Below are positions 23,266 to 35,146 of a stretch of DNA of 64,000 bases, piece by piece. The notes under the pieces were generated by a model. It did not search any database and was not told the origin of the DNA. It saw only the letters and a list, made by a program, of their open reading frames with translations. Position 1 is the first letter of the stretch. Each line of letters starts with the position of its first letter. The position numbers and the translations under genes are program-made. This DNA comes from Xestospongia muta (taxonomy: Eukaryota; Porifera; Demospongiae; Haplosclerida; Petrosiidae). Location of the stretch: assembly GCA_963693285.1 (NCBI GenBank), contig OY848927.1:3412501-3476500 (forward strand), in the 5' to 3' direction.

Positions 23266-26200
23266 ATGTCTGTACTACTACTGGCTACTATCTTCTTGTT
23301 ATGTATGAGTGAAGTTATTAGTAACTGTCCACCAGACTCAGGTAAGTGAGTTGATGTGTATTACATCATTTATTAACAATGTTCTAGGTATCTATCTGAT
23401 GTTCAATGGAGATTGTTATCCTAATGGCTCCTACATCAATCATATTTACATCACACCAGGTTTCACTAACTATTCACCTCTCCAGTGTGTGTTACCTGAT
23501 TCTGCTTTGTCTGGAGGACAGTGGATCTATCCTAATGGGCAATCTGTCAACTGTAACAGCAACAATAACAATGATCCTCTTCGCTGTATTGAATCTAATA
23601 ATCCTGCTAACATAACTGTATATAGACCTGATGGACAAGACTTTTATGAATCTACTAATAAACATAGTACAGATAATATAGGTGGTAATGATTTCAGGTG
23701 TTGTCTACCCAACAATTGTTCTGATCCTACTACCAACATTATCACTGTTCATATATTCAGTAAGTTATATTTCATTGTACTAGTACACACTGTCATTTGT
23801 TACTGATCTACTATAGAACATGTAGAGATTGTGGACTTCAGTGTTGTTGAGTTTCCTTCTGATATGATAGTTGTTCCACAACAATACAAACTTCAATGTG
23901 TTCTAAGTGGAATTGATAGAAATTTCAGGTGGTATTATGTATATAACAATGAGAGTTCTAGTACTGAATTCAATTGTGTGACACAAAACTTTGGATACAG
24001 TTGTAGTAGTGAGAGTCAAACTATTCACAGTATTAATAATACAATTGTTCATAATCTAACTATTACTTGGTATGCAGAGAAGATCAATAGTGGAATATTT
24101 AGTCAGTCAAACAATAATGGTGATCATGTACATAGGTGTTATGAAAAAGTTGATGCCATTGTAAGAAATCGTTATCTTACAGTTACTGGTAAGTACTTTT
24201 ACTACTATAGATACATGATGTCATATGTAACCCTCTCAGCTCCAGGATTCACTCCCTCTCTTCCTACTTTGGTCAACAAAACAACTACCACTATCACTGT
24301 CGGTTGGATACCTGTTCCATCTGATGCTGATGGATATGTAGTCAATGTCACTAGTGACACACACACTGTGACACAACAGATAAAGGGAGGTAGTCAGAAT
24401 GAGATGACACTGAAGGGACTAATACCAGTAACAACTTATGACATCACAGTCAGAGCCTATCAAGATATACTGGGACCTGTTAGTAATGCAATCAATGTAC
24501 AGACATTATCAGGTATTGTAATGTCTATTAATTTTCTTATTGTCAAGTTGTTATTCAGTTATTTCATCAATGAATTGGACATTTGTGTCATCCATTACTG
24601 AGCTTCAAAACACTCAATATCATATTAGTTGTATCACAACTACTGTCAATGTTACTACTGATGTTTACTGGTTAGTGAATGGAGTGATAAAGTACAACTC
24701 AATGTATACATTAATTGATTCTGATCTCCTCATATACAACAATACACTACTGGTATATCCTGATCCACTAGGAGTGTCAGTTAATGTTACCTGTATAGCA
24801 ATGTATAAAGGAGTGAACTACAGTGACACTGTCATATTACAAGGTATGTGAAATTTAGTTGTTCATCTTAGCTAGATTTACCCTTTTCTAGTTTCCTGTG
24901 GTCCTCCATCTAATATGATGACATTTATTTTAAATGAGACTAGTATCAAAGTCAACTGGACAATATCATCACAGACTAATGGATATGTCATTGTCATTAA
25001 CCTTATTGCTGAAGTAGGTACCATCAAGATATTATCTACTACAGAAGATGAAGTTCTAATCAATGGACTAAAATTGAGTAGATATTATGAGATCAGTGTG
25101 TACTCATATAAAGATCTTCCTTCAATTAATAGTACACAAAGATTGTTAAGGTTTGATGGTGAATTGATATTTGTATAACCACAATGTGATTTTATTTTAT
25201 TGTCTAGTTCCTACACCAGTAACTAGTCTCTTAGTAAGTGATATCTCAACCACTACTATTACAGTGAAGTGGACTAGTCCCAGTAGTGAAGTTGGTAACT
25301 ATGTAGCATACTACGACATTTCCCATAGCCCATCTTGTCCTGAGTTATCATCAGTTAATGTGACATTGGTCTCCGTTACTCCTCATCAGTTCACTACAAC
25401 ATTCAGTTATACATTAAGAGAATTGTTCAGTGGTATGAACTATACCATCACACTGAGAGCTGGTAATATATTAGGAGAGTCTAGTCCAGTGATGATATTA
25501 GGTGAAACGGACCTTACGTCAAGTAATTTACATGATAAGTATGACTGGTTTAATGTTGACAATTTTTCACAGGTCCAGGAGGATCACCTACATCAATTAA
25601 AGTTTTACCATTAAATAAGACATCAAACAAAATCTCATGGGAAGAGGTTGATTGTCATCTACGTAATGGTAGAATCATTGAGTATATTGTGATCATTAGT
25701 AACAATAGTATCACATACTACCTCACCAGTAGTAAAAGATATGTCATTGTGAATGATCTAGTATTTGGTAATGTATATAACATGAGTGTAGCTGGTGTGA
25801 ACTCTATTGGAAGAGGTCCCTTCGGTGATCCTGTTGAAGTACAGATTGGAACTAGTAAGTTCATTGTCAGTCTTTGTGAACAACAATTATACTTTCTACT
25901 TTGTACTCAGTTCCTGGTCCAGTTAGTACACTATCCAGTTTGATGTCTATTACATGGGCTGTTATCTCATGGAGTGTACCTAATTATATTCCTGTAGACT
26001 ATCCCATTATCACATATGAGATAGGGTACACTACTCATCAGTCTAATAGTAGTTGTTCTCCTACTGATGAGTTTATTCCAATGATAAAAACTAATACAAG
26101 TAGTAGAAATGTAAATATAAGTGATCTCAAAAGTAACACCTGTTATCTGTTTGGTGTACGTGGTTACACTGTTAATGGTTATGGACTATGGACAGTAATT

Positions 26201-26675
26201 AGTAATGTAACAGAACCTGAATCAACTATTTGTACTAACAAAGGTAATTATAGGCAATCTAGAATTTATAATTATTTTCTTTTCAGATACTATATCTAAC
26301 ACTAGTACTATTACTGTACTGGGTGTACTAGTTGGTATACTGTTAATTGTAGTGATAGTTAGTGTTGTTGGAAATATACTGCTATTATTATATGTCAGAC
26401 AGTATGTGAAGCATATAATGTTTATATTTATCAACATTTTTCACTTTTGTAGACTCAAATCATTGGGAAGTAATGGAATTAAAGGAACAAACAGTGGGTA
26501 TGTTGTCATATTCTGTTATCATGTGTTAACTCATACACTGTCTATCTATAGACCTGATGAAGATATTGAAATGAAAGTCTGTGAGCCCTACAGTCTACAT
26601 CAGTTTAAACCAACTGATGATATTTATGATGAGTGTGAACCACCAGTAGATACCAGTGTATATGAGTGTATGTAA
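23266..26675 (+). CDS. Copy F: intact Ig/FN3 type I receptor with tyrosine tail
   Basis: All 12 exons are open with canonical splice sites: 23266-23341, 23388-23759, 23817-24188, 24240-24512, 24559-24843, 24892-25158, 25208-25522, 25573-25854, 25911-26243, 26287-26401, 26453-26497, 26552-26675; 952 aa. Residues 1-19 form a signal peptide; 26-149 a Cys-containing domain not recognised; 150-273 Ig; 274-364 FN3; 365-459 Ig; 460-548, 549-653, 654-747 and 748-858 FN3; about 869-891 the membrane helix; 897-952 the tail. Tail tyrosines are Y925 (PYSLH), Y937 (IYDEC) and Y949 (VYECM), exactly 12 apart. There is no kinase domain, so phosphorylation by a partner kinase and SH2 recruitment are inferred. 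The ectodomain carries many N-x-S/T sites. This is the reference gene of the array, probably a cell-surface recognition receptor. Confidence 0.88.
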
Positions 26676-26968
26676 TATATCAGTAACATGATGTTAATTA
26701 TTATGTTTAGTTTTATACAGAGTTGTTGTAGTTACTGTATCTAAACAAATATTGTAGTTTATTATTAGTAAATGTTGTTAGTTTTAAAAACTAAATATTT
26801 GGTGTTGATCTAGTCACGTCTACTTAATTTTAGTGCACTTAATGTAATACCATTCAAATTCTGTTTTCCAACCTTTACCTGACAATTCAACTGCTGCTTT
26901 TCAGAGACATCTTGTTTCAGTAACAAAATTAATCAAATAATATTTAAAATTAATGTCTTCATGTTTAG
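26676..26968 (+). other. 3' flank of copy F
   Basis: This is the type 1 3' UTR sequence shared with A, B, H and K. No separate gene is seen before the tail-like exon at 26969. Confidence 0.4.
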
Positions 26969-27441
26969 GTTATACAAGAGTACAATATATTGGGTAGTCT
27001 GTCTTCAGCTGCTAATGATCAATAGAAATGTGAATATAAGTGATCTGATAGGTAACACTAGTTATCTGTTTCATGTATCTAGTTACACTATTAATGGTTA
27101 TGGACTATGGACAGAAATTGGAACTCAAGTTCTGGTCCAATTAGTACCTAGTTATATTCCTGTAGACTATCCTATTATCACATATGAGATAAGGTACACT
27201 ACTCATCAGTCTAAATTGTAATGGTAATTGTTCTGCTAGCAATGAATTTAGTCCAATGATAAAAACTAGTACAAGTAGTAGAAATGTGACTATAAGTGAT
27301 CTGATAGGTAACACTTGTTATCTATTTGGTGTACGTGGTTACACTGTTAATGGTTATGGGCTATGGACAGTAATTTTTAATGAAATACTATCTGAACAGA
27401 ACCAGCAGGTACTGAGTTATAAAATAAATAAATTAACATGA
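26969..27441 (+). pseudogene. Fragment G: tail-like exon plus two exon 9 pieces
   Basis: The tail-like exon joins exon 9 at the same breakpoint as 8717-8932. A second exon 9 piece (PSYIPVDYPIITYEI..., then CYLFGVRGYTVNGYG) follows with a frame break near 27217. Remains of the EPTLDIT exon follow near 27505-27540. Not a functional gene. Confidence 0.7.
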
Positions 27442-27821
27442 GCAATATATTATAATATTATAAACATATATTTATAATAACTGTTATTTTTATTCAAATA
27501 TTAGTATCTGTTGAACCAACATTAGACATTACTGATAAAAGTAATAATATCATAATATTATTATAATGTTAATAATAAACCTATAGCCACATCATCTACC
27601 TGTAGACAGTTTATAAGAGCATAGACTAAGTATATTGTGTCTTAAAAATGAATTAACATTGTGTGAATGGTAAACATTTATCTAGGTTGATATATGTGTC
27701 TATAATCAATGTGATTATATTCCTGTAGATTTGTCATTATCACATACAAGACATAAAAATAAAATTAAAAAAAATAAAAATAAAATAAAAATAAAAGTAT
27801 GTTAGCTCTGATAGTAAGACA
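27442..27821. other. Promoter-like relic and AAAAT repeat
   Basis: It holds the end of a type 2 membrane intron, a degraded type I promoter block (about 27600-27700) and an AAAAT-rich simple repeat (27751-27797). The same arrangement is present at 47.3-47.5 kb. Confidence 0.45.
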
Positions 27822-30481
27822 ATGTTGATACTACTACTAGTTATCTTCTTATTACGTGTGAGTGAAGTTATTAGTAACTGTCCACCAGACTCAGGTAAGT
27901 GACTTGATGTGTAGTACATTATTACTCTCTAGAACAACAGCAATTATGTTCAATGGAGATTGATATCATAATGGCTAGTGATGTGTCTTAATAATGACAT
28001 TGTGTAAATGATAAACATTTACTATTATAGATACAAGATGTCATGTATAATCCTCTCAGCTCCAGGATTCACTCTCTTTCTTCCTACTTTGGTCAACAAA
28101 ACAACTACCACTATCACTGTCAGCTGGACTCCTGTTCCATCTGATGCTGATGGATATGTAGTCAATGTCACTAGTGACACACACACTGTGACACAACAGG
28201 TAAAGGGAGGTAGTCAGAATGAGATGACACTGAAGGGACTGATACCAGCAACAACTTATAACATCACAGTCAGAGCCTATCAAGATATACTGGGACCTGC
28301 TAGTAATCCAATCAGTGTACAAACATTGTCATCAGGTATTGTATTGTCTATATACATTTGCCCATAGTCAAGTTATTTTTCAGTTATTTCATCAATCAAT
28401 TGGATATTTGTGTCATCCATTACTCAACTTGAAAACACTCAATATCATATTAATTGTATCACAACTTCTGTCAATGTTACTACTGATGTTTACTGGTTAG
28501 TGAATGGAGTGATGAAGTACAATTCAATGTATACATTAATTGATTCTGAACTCCTCATATACAACAATACACTACTGGTATATCCTGATCCACTGGGAGT
28601 GTCAGTTAATGTTACCTGTATAGCAATGTATAAAGGAGTGAACTACAGTGACACTGTGATATTACAAGGTGTGTGAAATTTAGTTGTTCATCTTAACTAG
28701 GTTTATCCTTTTCTAGCTCCCAGTGGTCCTCCATCTAATGTGATGACATATATTTTAAATGAGAGTAGTATCAAAGTCAACTGGACTATATCATCACAGA
28801 CTAATGGATATGTGATTGTCATTACTGCTACTACTGGAGTAGGTACCAACAAGATATTATTATCTACTACAGAAGATGAAGTTCTAATCAATGGACTAAG
28901 ATTGAGTAGATATTATGAGATGAGTGTGTACTCATATAAAGATCTTCCTTCAATTAATAATACACAAAGATTGTTAAGGTTTGATGGTGAGTTGATATTT
29001 GTATAAACACAATGTGACTTTATTTTATTGTCTAGTTCATACACCAGTAACTAATCTCTCAATGAGTGATATCTCAACCACTACTATTACAGTGAAGTGG
29101 ACTAGTCCCAGTAGTGAAGATGGTAACTATGTAACATACTACAACATTTCCTATAGTCCATCTTGTCCTGAGTTATTATCAGTAAATATGACATTGGTCT
29201 CTGTTATTCCTCAATCAATTCACTACAACATTCAGTTATATATTAAGAGAATTATTCAGTGGTATGAACTATACTATCACAGTGAGAGCTGGTAATATAA
29301 TAGGAGAATCTAGCCCATTGATGATACTAGGTGAAACAGAACCAACATCAGGTATATATAACTTATAATGTTTTAATAGAAACTTAATACAACTTTAGAA
29401 CCTATGGGATCACCAAAATTGATCATGGTTTCATCTGTTAGTTTGACATCAAATATTATCACATGGGAAGAGGTTGATTGTCATTTACGTAATGGCAGAA
29501 TCATTGAGTATATTGTGATCATTAGTAATAATAGTATCACATGCAACCTCACCAGTAGTGAGAGATATATTGTTGTAAATGATCTAGTATTTGGTAATGT
29601 ATATAACATGAGTGTAGCTGGTGTGAACTCTATTGGAAGAGGTCCCTTCAGTGATCCTATTGAAGTACAGATTGGAACTGGTAAGTACGTTGTCAGTCTT
29701 TATGAACAACAATTATACTTTGTACTCAGTTGGTCCAGTTAGTACACTATCCAGTTTAATGTCTACTACATGGTCTGTTATCTCATGGAGTGTACCTAGT
29801 TATATTCCTGTAGACTATCCCATTATCACATATGAGATAGGGTACACTACTCATCAGTCTAATGGTAGTTGTTCTCTTACTGATGAGTTTAGTCCAATGA
29901 TAAAAACTAATACAAGTAGTAGAAATGTGTATATTATAAATGATCTGATAGGTAACACCTGTTATCTGTTTGGTGTACGTGGTTACACTGTTAATAGTTA
30001 TGAACTATGGAGAGTAGTCGATAATATAACAAAATCAGAAGGTAATTATAGACAATCTGAAATTTATCATTTTACAATTTGTTTTCATCCAGTCTCTTCA
30101 TCTAACACTGGTACTATTACTGTACTGGGTGTGCTAGTTGGTGTACTGTTGATTGTAGTGATAGTTAGTGTTGTTGGGAATATACTGCTATTATTATATG
30201 TCAGACAGTATGTGGTAGATATAATGATTTTACTTATTAAAAGTCTTCACTTTTGCAGACTCAAATCATTGGTAACTAATATAATTAAAGGAACAAACAG
30301 TGGGTATGTTGTCATATTCTATTACCTTGTGTTAACTCATACACTATCTATCTATAGACCTGATGAAGATATTGAAATGAAAGTCTGTGAGCCCTACAGT
30401 CTACATCAGTCTAAACCAACTGATGATATTTATGATGAGTGTCAACCACCAGTAGATACCATTGTATATGAGTGTATGTAA
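27822..30481 (+). pseudogene. Copy H: short receptor lacking exons 2-3, frameshifted
   Basis: A type II leader (27822-27894) is followed by exon 4 (28060-28335). Only a scrap of exon 2 lies between, so exons 2 and 3 are gone, and the phase 1 joint would still be in frame. Exons 5 (28384-28668), 6 (28717-28986, one extra codon), 8 (29399-29680), 9 (29730-30041, one codon shorter), 10 (30093-30207), 11 (30259-30303) and 12 (30358-30481) are all open. Exon 7 (29036-29351) has one extra base near 29213 and hits TAA at 29293. Without that base it would encode signal peptide, FN3, Ig, four FN3, membrane helix and a full type 1 tail. One-base difference: recent decay, polymorphism or sequence error. 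Confidence 0.75.
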
Positions 30482-30811
30482 TATATCAGTAACATGATGT
30501 TAATTATTATGTTTAGTTTTATACAGAGTTGTTGTAGTTAATGTATCTAAACAAATATTGTAGTTTATTATTAATAAATGTTGTTAGTTTTATTAAAAAA
30601 ACTAATTATTTTGGTGCTGATCTAGTCACATCTACTTCATTTTAGTGGACACACTACTCATCATTTGGGGCAGAGGTGTCTTTAATGTAGACAGCATTAA
30701 AATCCATTTTCCTAGCTATACCCGGTAATTCAACTGCTGCTCTTTAGAAACATCTTGTTTCAGTAACAAAATTAATCAAATAATATTTAAAATTAATGTC
30801 TTCATGTTTAG
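30482..30811 (+). other. 3' flank of copy H
   Basis: This is the type 1 3' UTR (AATAAA near 30574) and shared flank, leading to the downstream tail-like exons. Confidence 0.45.
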
Positions 30812-30992
30812 GTTATACAAGAGTACAATACATTGGCTAGTCTGTCTTCAGCTGCTAATGATCAATATGACAGGTAAAGAGGAGAGGAAATAAACCTTTT
30901 TTTTATCTTTTTATTTTAGGATTTATGAAGTGTGTGCTCAATCACAAGTTCAATATAATAGTACATTAGGGAATATGCAAATAGAAATTTGA
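30812..30992 (+). pseudogene. Downstream tail-like exon pair, second full copy
   Basis: Segments 30812-30873 and 30920-30992 have the same splice signals and phase as 4137-4320. They read ...AANDQYDR/IYEVCAQSQVQYN and end at TGA. Confidence 0.4.
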
Positions 30993-31170
30993 GTGAAGTA
31001 AGTGATCAATGTAAAGTGTACTAAATTTAGCACTGTTCTCTCACCCTCCCTTTTTCCTCTCATACACAGGTCAAAAACCTCATGATGCCATTGCCGTTAA
31101 TCACTATGTTTAAAATGACATATTATTGTTACTGTTATGACAAGGTTGATGGAATGCACAAAAATACTGT

Positions 31171-32118
31171 CTCAATAGATGTTATACATTAAGAGAACTG
31201 TTCAGTGGTATGAACTATACCATACTAGGAGAGTCTAGTTCAATGATGACATTAGGTGAAACAGAACCAATGTTAGGCATTTATAACTTTAATGTTTAAA
31301 AGAAACTTAATACAACTTTAGAACTTATGGGATTACCAAAGTTGATCATGGTTTCATCTGTTAGTTTGACATCAAACAATATCACATGGGAAGAGGTTGA
31401 TTGTCATCTACGTAATGGTAGAATCATTGAGTATATTGTGATTATTAGTAACAATAGTATCACACACAACCTCACCAGTAGTGAGAGATATGTCATTGTG
31501 AATGATCTAGTATTTGGTAGTGTATATAACATGCGTATAGCTGGTGTGAACTCTATTGGAAGAGGTTCTTTTAGTGATTTGTTGAAGTACAGATTGGAGC
31601 TGGTAAGTATATTTTCTAGTGAACAACAAGTCAACAACTATATTTAACATAAACAATGTATTATAATATTTTTAAACATATATTTATAATAACTGTTATT
31701 TTTAATCAATATTAGTATCTGTTGAATTGACATCAGACATTACTGATAAAAGTAAGAATATCATGATCTTATTATAATGTTAATAATAAATCTATACCCA
31801 CATCATCTACCACTTTTATTATTGGACTTAGTGTACTAGCTGGTATAATGTTTGTAGTAGTGGTTGGTTGTTCCATTGGTAATGTCCTACAATATCTCTA
31901 TAACAAACAGTATGTAAATAGAATATAACCATTTGGAAGAAAGATTTACTCCTTTTACAGACAAAAATGTCTAATGCTGTTACCCCTAGTGATACCATGT
32001 TGACTAATAATGAAGTACCGATATACAGAGATGATATTAAAATAAAGTCTATGAGCCTTATGTTCATCATAAGTTGTCTATACCAACTGAACTGATGTTA
32101 GAATATGAGTATATCTGA
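31171..32118 (+). pseudogene. Copy I: receptor remnant with type 2 membrane/tail
   Basis: The end of exon 7 (with an internal deletion) is followed by exon 8 of the MGLPKL subtype (from ~31321, frame broken near 31575), the short exon before the membrane segment (~31710-31745), a type 2 transmembrane exon (about 31798-31910) and tail exon (31960-32118). The tail exon has a one-base loss near 32041 that destroys the EMKVCEPY motif. Confidence 0.75.
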
Positions 32119-33240
32119 ACTGATATTAATGTCTATATACAAGTGTATGTGACATAAACATGTAACAAACATTACTCAAATACATGTATAAACTTTGATT
32201 TTTAATATAATTGAGTGAATAGTTTAGTATTGAAATTCCTTTTGTTACTGTTATTACAAGGTTGATGGAATATACAAAATACTATCTCAATAGATGTTAT
32301 ATAATTATATTGTAAGGAACAAATAAACAGTTAAATTAAATGTACTATAATTATATTAACATGATGTGACTACATGATGAGAGTATATATTATTACCAAG
32401 TACTCTGAATACAGGACAATGAATATCTGCAGGAACTAACTGATGATGGACATGATTAGTCTGTTTTTGTCAGTTATAGAAGAGGGTAACAACACTGCTA
32501 TCTACACTATAGCAGCTAGGCAGCATGATAATTTCTCCATTATAATGCATCTTTATAATTAGGTTTGCCTTAAAAATAACTGGATCATTGATTTTAGTTA
32601 GTCACTATTAATTCATGTAATGATCATTAAATTAGGTCTATCATGAACAAGCCGACCATACACCTATAATTAATGATGTGATATAGGATCCTCCATGTGG
32701 TAGACTCAATTATATCATGATTACAAGTGTAGATCATAGCAACAGAAAGACAACTGTAAGTTTTCCAGTCTCTCTCCTCACAAACAAAGGATTACATCAA
32801 TACTTTGTTCACAAATATATCATACTTCAAACCATAATACTTGATAGTGGCACTATACTCCCTCTGTAAACTCTCCAGTTTAATGATATAAAAAATTTTT
32901 TAGGAATATTTTTAAAAAATTACAATCTATTTAAATCTTAATTGTTGTGTATACATAAGACATGGTCCACTATTCAAACATAGCTTTTTGTGGTATCTGT
33001 ATATTGTGGATTGGCAGATTTTTATGAAATTGTGTAGCCTTTAATTTTGTAGTAACATATTTATCGTGAGATATAATGAAACACAACACTAATCATCCTC
33101 TATAAACACTCCAGTTTTTAATATTACATGTATACACATTATTCTATTGCACAAGCAAAATATGAAAAATCCAGTAGCTTACAGTCTACAGTATTTACTT
33201 ACTGTGAATATTCTTCTAATGATAATAAAGCAATCAATTC
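32119..33240. other. Type 2 3' flank, shared block, then unassigned DNA
   Basis: To about 32840 the sequence matches the intergenic block seen at 20.0, 51.4 and 59.1 kb. From there to 33240 it is AT-rich and unlike the rest of the array. No gene is supported. Confidence 0.4.
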
Positions 33241-33273
33241 ATTTAGGTCATCGATGGTGCTAAAACAAAAATC

Positions 33274-33597
33274 ATGGATCATAATAAGCATGCAACTAGT
33301 AATACTGTCAGCTATACACCTTCTACTAAGGAATTGCAGGTGTTACAGAAGTACATTGGTTACTTGACTGATGCAATTATTGATCCAGTTGCATTAGCTG
33401 CTGACTTGTCCGTAGCTGAGCTCATCTCAGATGTGACTTGTCAGAAAACTAATAATGACAATAGTAGCCAAGAAACAAGGAATTATCGCATTCTAAATCA
33501 ATATATAGTTACAATAGCTATTAACCCTACTAAACTTATGAAAACTATCTCAGTGTTACAAGGTCATCCATCATCCACATGTCAGTACTATTGCTAA
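33274..33597 (+). CDS. CARD-like (death-fold) ORF
   Basis: The frame opens at ATG 33274 and gives 107 aa. Residues ~18-95 show the pattern of a six-helix death-fold domain of CARD type: ELQVLQKYIGYLTDAI, then DPVALAADLSVAELIS, a polar linker, YRILNQYIVTIAI and NPTKLMKTISVLQ. Such domains couple receptors to caspase or NF-kB-type signalling. It is the only visible gene not related to the receptor family or to transposons. An upstream acceptor (TTTAG at ~33247) and a possible downstream segment near 33645 suggest one exon of a larger or decayed gene. Identification rests on pattern only. Confidence 0.45.
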   Translation: MDHNKHATSNTVSYTPSTKELQVLQKYIGYLTDAIIDPVALAADLSVAELISDVTCQKTNNDNSSQETRNYRILNQYIVTIAINPTKLMKTISVLQGHPSSTCQYYC

Positions 33598-34474
33598 AAG
33601 ATGATAACAGGTAAACAACAATAATGTCAATTTTGTAATATACAGATTGGAGATGAGATTATTCTTGATAAGAGAGAGAAAGAGGTATACAATAAATTAC
33701 TAATAGCTACATGCATACATGTTTAATTTACACTACATTACATTAGCTTAGTTTGTCGTATAGAGACCCTTAGTCTGTCTAAGACATTACTTGTGTACAA
33801 TTTACCATGTGTCATTGTTATGTAGTCCTGAGATATATGTTTGTTGTCAATGATTTCTATAAAAGCAAAGAATTTATGTTCATCCAGGAAATTGAAAATG
33901 TAATCAACAACTTTTGACACTTATTGTCATAAACACAAATATTATTTTTTCTACTTGGTCAAATTAGCTAAAGCCTTTGTCATAGTACATGTCATCTGTT
34001 CACTGTTTCACACATACACTACTATCATGCTTTTCTTCACATAATTATATACCAACAACAGAAAGCCATTAGTTTACAGTCTATTCTATATACATACTTT
34101 GAATATTCCTCTGATAAAATGATAATATTTATCTACATGTAGGTCAGTAGTGGTGCTGAACCAAACACATAGACTACAGTAAGTATTTTAAGTACACTGT
34201 ATGTATGTACTTAGTCCTATGCATGACCACATTACAAAGTCTATATCTTAAAACAATAATTAAACACGTGGAATCATATAGTAAAGTATAAACCTGATAG
34301 TATGTTACTTTTATATATTTTCTGGAACACTTATTATGGGTAATACACACTACACTATTGACATATCCATTTAGTGATGTACAAATAAGCTACACCTTGT
34401 AGCTTAACACATACAGTGTATCTATATAACTGTACTTTGTAGTCATTATAATGAATTTGATATTTCGGTTGTAG

Positions 34475-34608
34475 ATACAAGTTCAGTACAACTACCTTAT
34501 CCTCCTGGTAATCCTCCTCCTTCAAACTATGATCCTCAACCTAATCCTAACATTACCCCTCTCTCTAATGTGGACACTACTGTCATAGATATATTCATCC
34601 ACACATGA
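34475..34608 (+). CDS. Possible Pro/Asn-rich terminal exon
   Basis: A TTGTAG acceptor opens a 43-codon frame (YPPGNPPPSNYDPQPNPN) ending at TGA 34606. It could be the last exon of the CARD-like gene, since the sequence around 34060-34190 repeats the flank found before that gene at ~33160-33265. Unrecognised and tentative. Confidence 0.25.
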
Positions 34609-35146
34609 TATGAATATTTAAATTATTGATTTTGTTCAGTCAGGCCAGGGCAGACATTAGTTGACTTTGTTGTCTCAAGCTTGAAGTACAATGTTTATGC
34701 CCTAAGCAATAATTACTTGCAAAGCATCATTATAGTTTGTGCTTCCTTCACAAGAGTTGTATTATACCAGGAGACTACAATACCTCCCACCTGTATTATT
34801 AGCTTCTTGGTGTCACTAAATAATGAAGTAACTTCTATCTAGTCTACCAAACCAGACTCTAGTTTCTCTTTTGACATTAGGTGGCATTGAGAGAAGGTCT
34901 GGTGTTCTATACCAAACTCATCAGGCAACATAAGAAATGGGTGGTTATAAATTATATAAATGAAGTCTAAAGAATACCATAGAGTATTTACTATGATTAT
35001 ATCAGTATTTTTAATATTAATATCAGCTATATTGATATTGTATATAACAAATAGCTGTAGTCCAGACAAACTTAATGAATATATAATTGATTATAAGTAA
35101 TCAATTACATGTATTTGTTTATTGTAGTAACATGACATTTTGTTTA
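34609..35146. other. AT-rich, nothing supported
   Basis: I see no coding frame, RNA gene or repeat family that I can support between the Pro-rich exon and the antisense tail exon. Confidence 0.3.

Noticed and set aside
26552..26675. A classical ITAM in the type 1 tail
   Set aside because: The tyrosine spacing (12) and the +3 residues (H, C, M) do not fit YxxL/I-x6-12-YxxL/I.
23266..26675. Receptor tyrosine kinase
   Set aside because: No kinase domain exists in F or anywhere downstream in the window; the tail ends 41 residues after the last exon begins.
28056..28322. Recurring minus-strand open frames of ~60-90 codons opposite exons 4, 6 and 8 (here and near 1351, 15759, 41980, 50332, 54190)
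   Set aside because: They are mirror frames of repeated plus-strand exons with strong codon bias. They lack their own splice signals or promoters and have no protein family features.
33128..33367. 80-codon frame overlapping the CARD-like ORF
   Set aside because: It is in another frame without domain features; the CARD-like frame explains the interval better.
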